The position numbers and the translations under genes are program-made. Shown one piece after another: positions 26,201-38,440 of a stretch of DNA of 64,000 nt. Each line of letters starts with the position of its first letter. The first letter of the stretch is position 1. The stretch is taken from assembly GCF_041734735.1 (NCBI RefSeq), contig NC_134878.1, positions 37,188,883 through 37,252,882 on the forward strand, in the 5' to 3' direction. Source of the DNA: Babylonia areolata (lineage: Eukaryota; Mollusca; Gastropoda; Neogastropoda; Buccinidae). The notes beneath the pieces are model-generated. The model did not search any database and was not told where the DNA came from. It was given only the letters and a program-made list of their open reading frames with translations.

Positions 26201-29200
26201 TTTGTGCGCGGTTTCGGCCGGTTTCTAGGTGTTTCTCGGCCCTCTCTGTCGGCCCTCTCTGTCATTCACTAATAATTCAATACTTAAACAATAACACGAT
26301 GATAAATTATCAGTCAATCACACAGAAAAGGAAGGGTCCGCTAAGTGTTGCATTACATCAACGGTCGATTTGTGCGCGGTTTCGGCCGATTTCTAGGTGT
26401 TTCTCGGCCCTCTCTGTCGGCCCTCTCTGTCATTCACTAATAATTCAATAATTAAACAATAACACGATGATAAATTATCAGTCAATCACAGAGAAAAATC
26501 ACTCTGTCCACAGAAAAGATAAGCGATTTTTCCGTGCATTCAACGGACAAATCATCTTTGAGCCCTCTCAATAATTTACTAATAATTCAAACATTAAACA
26601 ATAACGCCATGACAAATTATCAATCAAATTCACAGAAAAATCACTTAGCTTTTGTTCTGATGCTTGCAGGGTGCCTATAAAAACTGACCAGGTGATCTTC
26701 ACACCAGGCGGATTCATTCAGCCCCACTACCCGATTTCAAATGCTGCCCCCACCCAGCTCACAGTCAGGAAGGGTCCGCTTAGTGTTGCATAACTTCAAC
26801 GGTCGATTTGTGCGCGGTTTCTGCCGGTTTCTAGGTGTTTCTCGGCCCTCTCTGTCGGCCCTCTCTGTCATTCACTAATAATTCAATAATTAAACAATAA
26901 CACGATGATAAATTATCAGTCCAATCACACAGAAAAGGAAGGGTCCGCTAAGTGTTGCATAACTTCAATGGTCGATTTGTGCGCGGTTTCGGCCGGTTTC
27001 TAGTGTTTTTCGGCCCTCTCTGTCGGCCCTCTCTGTCGTTCACTAATAATTCAATGATTAAACAATAACACGATGATAAATTATCAGTCAATCACACAGA
27101 AAAATCACTCTGTCCACAGAAAAGATAAGCGATTTTTCCGTGCATTCAACGGACAAATCATCTTTGAGCCCTCTCAATAATTTACTAATAATTCAAACAT
27201 TAAACAATCACGCCATGACAATTTATCAATCAAATTCACAGAAAAAATCACTTAGCTTTTGTTCTGAAGCTTGCAGGGTGCCTGTAAAAACTGACCAGGT
27301 GATCTTAACACCTGGCGGATTCATTCAGCCCCACTACCCGATTTCAAATGCTACCCCCACCCAGCTCACAGTCAGGAAGGGTCCGCTAAGTGTTGCATAA
27401 CTTCAACGGTCGATTTGTGCGCGGTTTCGGCCGGTTTCTAGGTGTTTCTCGGCCCTCTCTGTCGGCCCTCTCTGTCATTCACTAATAATTCAATAATTAA
27501 AACAATAACACGATGATAAATTATCAGTCAATCACACAGAAAAGGAAGGGTCCGCTAAGTGTTGCATAACTTCAACGGTCGATTTGTGCGCGGTTTCGGC
27601 CGGTTTCTAGGTGTTTCTCAGCCCTCTCTGTCGGCCCTCTCTGTCATTCACTAATAATTCAATAATTAAACAATAACACGATGATAAATTATCAGTCAAT
27701 CACACAGAAAAATCACTCTGTCCACAAAAAAGATAAGTGATTTTTCCGTGCATTCAACGGACAAATCATCTTTGAGCCCTCTCAATAATTTACTAATAAT
27801 TCAAACATTAAACAATAACGCCATGAATAATTATGAATCAAATTCACAGAAAAATCACTTAGCTTTTGTTCTGAAGCTTGCAGGTTGCCTGTAAAAACTG
27901 ACCAGGTGATCTTAACACCTTGCGGATTCATTCAGCCCCACTACCCGATTTCAAATGCTGCCCCACCCAGCTCACAGTCAGGAAGGGTCTGCTAAGTGTT
28001 GCATAACTTCAACAGTCGATTTGTGCGCGGTTTCGGCCGGTTTCTAGGTGTTTCTCGGCCCTCTCTGTCGGCCCTCTCTGTCATTTCACTAATAACTCAA
28101 TAATTGAACAATAACACGATGATAAATTATCAGTCAATCACACAGAAAAGGAAGGGTCCGCTAAGTGTTGCATAACTTCAACGGTCGATTTGTGCGCGGT
28201 TTCGGCGGTTTCTAGGTGTTTCTCAGCCTCTCTGTCGGCCCTCTCTGTCATTCACTAATAATTCAATAATTAAACAATAACACGATGATAAATTATCAGT
28301 CAATCACACAGAAAAATCACTCTGTCCACAGAAAAGATAAGCGATTTTTCCGTGCATTCAACGGACAAATTACCTTTGAGACCCTCTCAATAATTTACTA
28401 ATAATTCAAACATTAAACAATAACGCCATGACAAATTATCAATCAAATTCACAGAAAAATCACTTAGCTTTTGTTCTGAAGCTTGCAGGGTGCCTGTAAA
28501 AACTGACCAGGTGATCTTAACACCTGGCGGATTCATTCAGCCCCACTACCCGATTTCAAATGCTGACCCCACCCAGCTCACAGTCAGGAAGGGTCCGCTA
28601 AGTGTTGCATAACTTCAACGGTCGATTTCGTGCGCGGTTTCGGCCGGTTTCTAGGTGTTTCTCGGCCCTCTCTGTCCGCCCTCTCTGTCATTCACTAATA
28701 ATTCCAATACTTAAACAATAACACGATGATAAATTATCAGTCAATCACACAGAAAAGGAAGGGTCCGCTAAGTGTTGCATACTTCAACGGTCGATTTGTG
28801 CGCGGTTTCGGCCGGTTTCTAGGTGTTTCTCGGCCCTCTCTGTCGTCCCTCTCTGTCATTCACTAATAATTCAATAATTAAACAATAACACGATGATAAA
28901 TTATCAGTCAATCACACAGAAAAATCACTCTGTCCACAGAAAAGATAAGCGATTTTTCCGTGCATTCAACGGACAAATCATCTTTGAGCCCTCTCAATAA
29001 TTTACTAATAATTCAAACATTAAACAATAACGCCATGACAAATTATCAATCAAATTCACAGAAAAATCACTTAGCTTTTGTTCTGAAGCTTGCAGGGTGC
29101 CTATAAAAAACTGACCAGGTGATCTTCACACCAGGCGGATTCATTCAGCCCCACTACCCGATTTCAAATGCTGCCCCCACCCAGCTCACAGTCAGGAAGG

Positions 29201-31600
29201 GTCCGCTAAGTGTTGCATAACTTCAACGGTCGATTTGTGCGCGGTTTCGGCCGGTTTCTAGGTGTTTCTCGGCCCTCTCTGTCGGCCCTCTCTGTCATTC
29301 ACTAATAATTCAATACTTAAACAATAACACGATGATAAATTATCAGTCAATCACACAGAAAAGGAAGGGTCCGCTAAGTGTTGCATTACTTCAACGGTCG
29401 ATTTGTGCGCGGTTTCGGCCGGTTTCTAGGTGTTTCTCGGCCCTCTCTGTCGGCCCTCTCTGTCATTCACTAATAATTCAATAATTAAACAAGAACACGA
29501 TGATAAATTATCAGTCAATCACACAGAAAAATCACTCTGTCCACAGAAAAGATAAGCGATTTTTCCGTGCATTCAACGGACAAATCATCTTTGAGCCTCT
29601 CAATAATTTACTAATAATTCAAACATTAAACAATAACGCCATGACAAATATCAATCAAATTCACAGAAAAATCACTTAGCTTTTGTTCTGAAGCTTGCAG
29701 GGTGCCTGTAAAAACTGACCAGGTGATCTTAACACCTGGCGGATTCATTCAGCCCCACTACCCGATTTCAAATGCTGGCCCCACCCAGCTCACAGTCAGG
29801 AAGGGTCCGCTAAGTGTTGCATAACTTCAACGGTCGATTTGTGCGCGGTTTCGGCCGGTTTCTAGGTGTTTCTCGGCCTCTCTGTCGGCCCTCTCTGTCA
29901 TTCACTAATAATTCAATAATTAAACAATAACACGATGATAAATTATCAGTCAATCACACAGAAAAGGTAGGGTCCGCTAAGTGTTGCATAACTTCAACGG
30001 TCGATTTGTGCGCGGTTTCGGCCGGTTTCTAGGTGTTTCTCGGCCCTCTCTGTCGGCCCTCTCTGTCATTCACTAATAATTCAATAATTAAACAAGAACA
30101 CGATGATAAATTATCAGTCAATCACACAGAAAAATCACTCTGTCCCAGGAAAGATAAGCGATTTTTCCGTGCATTCAACGGACAAATCATCTTTGAGCCC
30201 TCTCAATTTACTAATAATTCAAACATTAAACAATAACGCCATGACATATTTAATCAAATTCACAGAAAAATCACTTAACTTTTGTTCTGAAGCTTGCAGG
30301 TTGCCTGCAAAAAATGACCAGGTGATCTTAACACCTGGCGGATTCATTCAGCCCACTACCCGATTTCAAATGCTGCCCCCACCCAGCTGACAGTCAGGAA
30401 GGGTCACTAAGTGTTGCATAACTTCAACGGTCCGATTTGTGCGCGGTTTCGGCCGGTTTCTAGGTGTTTCTCGGCCCTCTCTGTCGGCCCTCTCTGTCAT
30501 TCACTAATAATTCAATAATTAAACAATAACACGATGATAAATTATCAGTCAATCACACAGAAAAGGAAGGGTCCGCTAAGTGTTGCATAAACTTCAACGG
30601 TCGATTTGTGCGCGGGTTTCGGCCGGTTTCTAGGTGTTTCTCAGCCCTCTCTGTCGGCCCTCTCTGTCATTCACTAATAATTCAATAATTAAACAATAAC
30701 ACGATGATAAATTATCAGTCAATCACACAGAAAAATCACTCTGTCTACAAAAAAGATAAGTGATTTTTCCGTGCATTCACGGACAAATCATCTTTGAGCC
30801 CTCTCAATAATTTACTAATAATTCAAACATTAAACAATAACGCCATGAATAATTTTAATCAAATTCACAGAAAAATCACTTAGCTTTTGTTCTGAAGCTT
30901 GCAGGTTGCCTGTAAAAACTGACCAGGTGATCTTAACACCTTGCGGATTCATTCAGCCCCACTACCCGATTTCAAATGCTGCCCCCACCCAGCTCACAGT
31001 CAGGAAGGGTCTGCTAAGTGTTGCATAACTTCAACAGTCGATTTGTGCGCGGTTTCGGCCGGTTTCTAGGTGTTTCTCGGCCCTCTCTGTCGGCCCTCTC
31101 TGTCATTCACTAATAACTCAATAATTAAACAATAACACGATGATAAATTATCAGTCAATCACACAGAAAAGGAAGGGTCCGCTAAGTGTTGCATAACTTC
31201 AACGGTCGATTTGTGCGCGGTTTCGGCCGGTTTCTAGGTGTTTCTCGGCCCTCTCTGTCGGCCCTCTCTGTCATTCACTAATAATTCAATAATTAAACAA
31301 TAACACGATGATAAATTACCAGTCAATCACACAGAAAATCACTCTGTCCACAGAAAAGATAAGCGATTTTTCCGTGCATTCAACGGACAAATTACCTTTG
31401 AGCCCTCTCAATAATTTACTAATAATTCAAACATTAAACAATAACGCCATGACAAATTATCAATCAAATTCACAGAAAAATCACTTAGCTTTTGTTCTGA
31501 AGCTTGCAGGGTGCCTGTAAAAACTGACCAGGTGATCTTCACACCAGGCGGATCATTCAGCCCCACTACCCGATTTCAAATGCTGACCCCACCCAGCTCA
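23235..31600 (+). repeat. ~9.7-kb super-repeat of the left array, copy 2
   Basis: This carries the ordered marker series of copy 1 at 23,428; 23,795; 23,990; 25,398; 27,207; 27,825; 28,103; 28,675; 29,966; 30,385 and 30,848. The offset is ~10,305 bp before ~25.25 kb and ~9,695 bp after it, a step of one 606-bp dimer. The L unit at 25,116 is a chimera of two successive L types of copy 1. Many single-base indels in this copy fall in short homopolymers and could be sequencing error. After ~31.6 kb the variant pattern is replaced by the uniform core. Confidence 0.8.
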
Positions 31601-34600
31601 CAGTCAGGAAGGGTCCGCTAAGTGTTGCATAACTTCAACGGTCGATTTGTGCGCGGTTTCGGCCGGTTTCTAGGTGTTTCTCGGCCCTCTCTGTCGGCCC
31701 TCTCTGTCATTCACTAATAATTCAATAATTAAACAATAACACGATGATAAATTATCAGTCAATCACACAGAAAAGGAAGGGTCCGCTAAGTGTTGCATAA
31801 CTTCAACGGTCGATTTGTGCGCGGTTTCGGCCGGTTTCTAGTCTTTCTCGGCCCTCTCTGTCGGCCCTCTCTGTCATTCACTAATAATTCAATAATTAAA
31901 CAATAACACGATGATAAATTATCAGTCAATCACACAGAAAAATCACTCTGTCCACAAAAAAGATAAGCGATTTTTCCGTGCATTCAACGGACAAATCATC
32001 TTTGAGCCCTCTCAATAATTTACTAATAATTCAAACATTAAACAATAACGCCATGACAAATTATTAATCAAATTCACAGAAAAATCACTTAGCTTTTGTT
32101 CTGAAGCTTGCAGGTTGCCTGTAAAAACTGACCAGGTGATCTTAACACCTGGCGGATTCATTCAGCCCCACTACCCGATTTCAAATGCTGCCCCCACCCA
32201 GCTCACAGTCAGGAAGGGTCCGCTAAGTGTTGCATAACTTCAACGGTCGATTTGTGCGCGGTTTCGGCCGGTTTCTAGGTGTTTCTCGGCCCTCTCTGTC
32301 GGCCCTCTCTGTCATTCACTAATAATTCAATAATTAAACAATAACACGATGATAAATTATCAGTCAATCACACAGAAAAGGAAGGGTCCGCTAAGTGTTG
32401 CATAACTTCAACGGTCGATTTGTGCGCGGTTTCGGCCGGTTTCTAGGTCTTTCTCGGCCCTCTCTGTCGGCCCTCTCTGTCATTCACTAATAATTCAATA
32501 ATTAAACAATAACACGATGATAAATTATCAGTCAATCACACAGAAAAATCACTCTGTCCACAGAAAAGATAAGCGATTTTTCCGTGCATTCAACGGACAA
32601 ATCATCTTTGAGCCCTCTCAATAATTTACTAATAATTCAAACATTAAACAATAACGCCATGACAAATTATTAATCAAATTCACAGAAAAATCACTTAGCT
32701 TTTGTTCTGAAGCTTGCAGGTTGCCTGTAAAAACTGACCAGGTGATCTTAACACCTGGCGGATTCATTCAGCCCCACTACCCGATTTCAAATGCTGCCCC
32801 CACCCAGCTCACAGTCAGGAAGGGTCCGCTAAGTGTTGCATAACTTCAACGGTCGATTTGTGCGCGGTTTCGGCCGGTTTCTAGGTGTTTCTCGGCCCTC
32901 TCTGTCGGCCCTCTCTGTCATTCACTAATAATTCAATAATTAAACAATAACACGATGATAAATTATCAGTCAATCACACAGAAAAGGAAGGGTCCGCTAA
33001 GTGTTGCATAACTTCAACGGTCGATTTGTGCGCGGTTTCGGCCGGTTTCTAGGTGTTTCTCGGCCCTCTCTGTCGGCCCTCTCTGTCATTCACTAATAAT
33101 TCAATAATTAAACAATAACACGATGATAAATTATCAGTCAATCACACAGAAAAATCACTCTGTCCACAGAAAAGATAAGCGATTTTTCCGTGCATTCAAC
33201 GGACAAATCATCTTTGAGCCCTCTCAATAATTTACTAATAATTCAAACATTAAACAATAACGCCATGACAAATTATTAATCAAATTCACAGAAAAATCAC
33301 TTAGCTTTTGTTCTGAAGCTTGCAGGTTGCCTGTAAAAACTGACCAGGTGATCTTAACACCTGGCGGATTCATTCAGCCCCACTACCCGATTTCAAATGC
33401 TGCCCCCACCCAGCTCACAGTCAGGAAGGGTCCGCTAAGTGTTGCATAACTTCAACGGTCGATTTGTGCGCGGTTTCGGCCGGTTTCTAGGTGTTTCTCG
33501 GCCCTCTCTGTCGGCCCTCTCTGTCATTCACTAATAATTCAATAATTAAACAATAACACGATGATAAATTATCAGTCAATCACACAGAAAAGGAAGGGTC
33601 CGCTAAGTGTTGCATAACTTCAACGGTCGATTTGTGCGCGGTTTCGGCCGGTTTCTAGGTGTTTCTCGGCCCTCTCTGTCGGCCCTCTCTGTCATTCACT
33701 AATAATTCAATAATTAAACAATAACACGATGATAAATTATCAGTCAATCACACAGAAAAATCACTCTGTCCACAGAAAAGATAAGCGATTTTTCCGTGCA
33801 TTCAACGGACAAATCATCTTTGAGCCCTCTCAATAATTTACTAATAATTCAAACATTAAACAATAACGCCATGACAAATTATTAATCAAATTCACAGAAA
33901 AATCACTTAGCTTTTGTTCTGAAGCTTGCAGGTTGCCTGTAAAAACTGACCAGGTGATCTTAACACCTGGCGGATTCATTCAGCCCCACTACCCGATTTC
34001 AAATGCTGCCCCCACCCAGCTCACAGTCAGGAAGGGTCCGCTAAGTGTTGCATAACTTCAACGGTCGATTTGTGCGCGGTTTCGGCCGGTTTCTAGGTGT
34101 TTCTCGGCCCTCTCTGTCGGCCCTCTCTGTCATTCACTAATAATTCAATAATTAAACAATAACACGATGATAAATTATCAGTCAATCACACAGAAAAGGA
34201 AGGGTCCGCTAAGTGTTGCATAACTTCAACGGTCGATTTGTGCGCGGTTTCGGCCGGTTTCTAGGTCTTTCTCGGCCCTCTCTGTCGGCCCTCTCTGTCA
34301 TTCACTAATAATTCAATAATTAAACAATAACACGATGATAAATTATCAGTCAATCACACAGAAAAATCACTCTGTCCACAGAAAAGATAAGCGATTTTTC
34401 CGTGCATTCAACGGACAAATCATCTTTGAGCCCTCTCAATAATTTACTAATAATTCAAACATTAAACAATAACGCCATGACAAATTATTAATCAAATTCA
34501 CAGAAAAATCACTTAGCTTTTGTTCTGAAGCTTGCAGGTTGCCTGTAAAAACTGACCAGGTGATCTTAACACCTGGCGGATTCATTCAGCCCCACTACCC

Positions 34601-37600
34601 GATTTCAAATGCTGCCCCCACCCAGCTCACAGTCAGGAAGGGTCCGCTAAGTGTTGCATAACTTCAACGGTCGATTTGTGCGCGGTTTCGGCCGGTTTCT
34701 AGGTGTTTCTCGGCCCTCTCTGTCGGCCCTCTCTGTCATTCACTAATAATTCAATAATTAAACAATAACACGATGATAAATTATCAGTCAATCACACAGA
34801 AAAGGAAGGGTCCGCTAAGTGTTGCATAACTTCAACGGTCGATTTGTGCGCGGTTTCGGCCGGTTTCTAGGTGTTTCTCGGCCCTCTCTGTCGGCCCTCT
34901 CTGTCATTCACTAATAATTCAATAATTAAACAATAACACGATGATAAATTATCAGTCAATCACACAGAAAAATCACTCTGTCCACAGAAAAGATAAGCGA
35001 TTTTTCCGTGCATTCAACGGACAAATCATCTTTGAGCCCTCTCAATAATTTACTAATAATTCAAACATTAAACAATAACGCCATGACAAATTATTAATCA
35101 AATTCACAGAAAAATCACTTAGCTTTTGTTCTGAAGCTTGCAGGTTGCCTGTAAAAACTGACCAGGTGATCTTAACACCTGGCGGATTCATTCAGCCCCA
35201 CTACCCGATTTCAAATGCTGCCCCCACCCAGCTCACAGTCAGGAAGGGTCCGCTAAGTGTTGCATAACTTCAACGGTCGATTTGTGCGCGGTTTCGGCCG
35301 GTTTCTAGGTGTTTCTCGGCCCTCTCTGTCGGCCCTCTCTGTCATTCACTAATAATTCAATAATTAAACAATAACACGATGATAAATTATCAGTCAATCA
35401 CACAGAAAAGGAAGGGTCCGCTAAGTGTTGCATAACTTCAACGGTCGATTTGTGCGCGGTTTCGGCCGGTTTCTAGGTTTTCTCGGCCCTCTCTGTCGGC
35501 CCTCTCTGTCATTCACTAATAATTCAATAATTAAACAATAACACGATGATAAATTATCAGTCAATCACACAGAAAAATCACTCTGTCCACAGAAAAGATA
35601 AGCGATTTTTCCGTGCATTCAACGGACAAATCATCTTTGAGCCCTCTCAATAATTTACTAATAATTCAAACATTAAACAATAACGCCATGACAAATTATT
35701 AATCAAATTCACAGAAAAATCACTTAGCTTTTGTTCTGAAGCTTGCAGGTTGCCTGTAAAAACTGACCAGGTGATCTTAACACCTGGCGGATTCATTCAG
35801 CCCCACTACCCGATTTCAAATGCTGCCCCCACCCAGCTCACAGTCAGGAAGGGTCCGCTAAGTGTTGCATAACTTCAACGGTCGATTTGTGCGCGGTTTC
35901 GGCCGGTTTCTAGGTGTTTCTCGGCCCTCTCTGTCGGCCCTCTCTGTCATTCACTAATAATTCAATAATTAAACAATAACACGATGATAAATTATCAGTC
36001 AATCACACAGAAAAGGAAGGGTCCGCTAAGTGTTGCATAACTTCAACGGTCGATTTGTGCGCGGTTTCGGCCGGTTTCTAGGTGTTTCTCGGCCCTCTCT
36101 GTCGGCCCTCTCTGTCATTCACTAATAATTCAATAATTAAACAATAACACGATGATAAATTATCAGTCAATCACACAGAAAAATCACTCTGTCCACAGAA
36201 AAGATAAGCGATTTTTCCGTGCATTCAACGGACAAATCATCTTTGAGCCCTCTCAATAATTTACTAATAATTCAAACATTAAACAATAACGCCATGACAA
36301 ATTATTAATCAAATTCACAGAAAAATCACTTAGCTTTTGTTCTGAAGCTTGCAGGTTGCCTGTAAAAACTGACCAGGTGATCTTAACACCTGGCGGATTC
36401 ATTCAGCCCCACTACCCGATTTCAAATGCTGCCCCCACCCAGCTCACAGTCAGGAAGGGTCCGCTAAGTGTTGCATAACTTCAACGGTCGATTTGTGCGC
36501 GGTTTCGGCCGGTTTCTAGGTGTTTCTCGGCCCTCTCTGTCGGCCCTCTCTGTCATTCACTAATAATTCAATAATTAAACAATAACACGATGATAAATTA
36601 TCAGTCAATCACACAGAAAAGGAAGGGTCCGCTAAGTGTTGCATAACTTCAACGGTCGATTTGTGCGCGGTTTCGGCCGGTTTCTAGGTCTTTCTCGGCC
36701 CTCTCTGTCGGCCCTCTCTGTCATTCACTAATAATTCAATAATTAAACAATAACACGATGATAAATTATCAGTCAATCACACAGAAAAATCACTCTGTCC
36801 ACAAAAAAGATAAGCGATTTTTCCGTGCATTCAACGGACAAATCATCTTTGAGCCCTCTCAATAATTTACTAATAATTCAAACATTAAACAATAACGCCA
36901 TGACAAATTATTAATCAAATTCACAGAAAAATCACTTAGCTTTTGTTCTGAAGCTTGCAGGTTGCCTGTAAAAACTGACCAGGTGATCTTAACACCTGGC
37001 GGATTCATTCAGCCCCACTACCCGATTTCAAATGCTGCCCCCACCCAGCTCACAGTCAGGAAGGGTCCGCTAAGTGTTGCATAACTTCAACGGTCGATTT
37101 GTGCGCGGTTTCGGCCGGTTTCTAGGTGTTTCTCGGCCCTCTCTGTCGGCCCTCTCTGTCATTCACTAATAATTCAATAATTAAACAATAACACGATGAT
37201 AAATTATCAGTCAATCACACAGAAAAGGAAGGGTCCGCTAAGTGTTGCATAACTTCAACGGTCGATTTGTGCGCGGTTTCGGCCGGTTTCTAGGTCTTTC
37301 TCGGCCCTCTCTGTCGGCCCTCTCTGTCATTCACTAATAATTCAATAATTAAACAATAACACGATGATAAATTATCAGTCAATCACACAGAAAAATCACT
37401 CTGTCCACAGAAAAGATAAGCGATTTTTCCGTGCATTCAACGGACAAATCATCTTTGAGCCCTCTCAATAATTTACTAATAATTCAAACATTAAACAATA
37501 ACGCCATGACAAATTATTAATCAAATTCACAGAAAAATCACTTAGCTTTTGTTCTGAAGCTTGCAGGTTGCCTGTAAAAACTGACCAGGTGATCTTAACA

Positions 37601-38440
37601 CCTGGCGGATTCATTCAGCCCCACTACCCGATTTCAAATGCTGCCCCCACCCAGCTCACAGTCAGGAAGGGTCCGCTAAGTGTTGCATAACTTCAACGGT
37701 CGATTTGTGCGCGGTTTCGGCCGGTTTCTAGGTGTTTCTCGGCCCTCTCTGTCGGCCCTCTCTGTCATTCACTAATAATTCAATAATTAAACAATAACAC
37801 GATGATAAATTATCAGTCAATCACACAGAAAAGGAAGGGTCCGCTAAGTGTTGCATAACTTCAACGGTCGATTTGTGCGCGGTTTCGGCCGGTTTCTAGG
37901 TGTTTCTCGGCCCTCTCTGTCGGCCCTCTCTGTCATTCACTAATAATTCAATAATTAAACAATAACACGATGATAAATTATCAGTCAATCACACAGAAAA
38001 ATCACTCTGTCCACAGAAAAGATAAGCGATTTTTCCGTGCATTCAACGGACAAATCATCTTTGAGCCCTCTCAATAATTTACTAATAATTCAAACATTAA
38101 ACAATAACGCCATGACAAATTATTAATCAAATTCACAGAAAAATCACTTAGCTTTTGTTCTGAAGCTTGCAGGTTGCCTGTAAAAACTGACCAGGTGATC
38201 TTAACACCTGGCGGATTCATTCAGCCCCACTACCCGATTTCAAATGCTGCCCCACCCAGCTCACAGTCAGGAAGGGTCCGCTAAGTGTTGCATAACTTCA
38301 ACGGTCGATTTGTGCGCGGTTTCGGCCGGTTTCTAGGTGTTTCTCGGCCCTCTCTGTCGGCCCTCTCTGTCATTCACTAATAATTCAATAATTAAACAAT
38401 AACACGATGATAAATTATCAGTCAATCACACAGAAAAGGA
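31600..38440 (+). repeat. Homogenised core of the left array
   Basis: Successive 606-bp dimers here are nearly identical. The only recurrent difference is ctaggtctttctc in place of ctaggtgtttctc, for example near 32,447; 34,265; 36,688 and 37,294. Those intervals are whole multiples of 606 (3x, 4x, 1x). The core lacks the rich variant spectrum of 1-31,600, consistent with a more recent local amplification. It contains no other sequence. Confidence 0.85.

Noticed and set aside
11794-31520. Short open frames of 60-96 codons in the left array
   Set aside because: They appear only where a chance one-base change keeps a frame open, occur on both strands over the same DNA, and are rebuilt from the same satellite motifs. 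There is no conserved start, family similarity or codon pattern.
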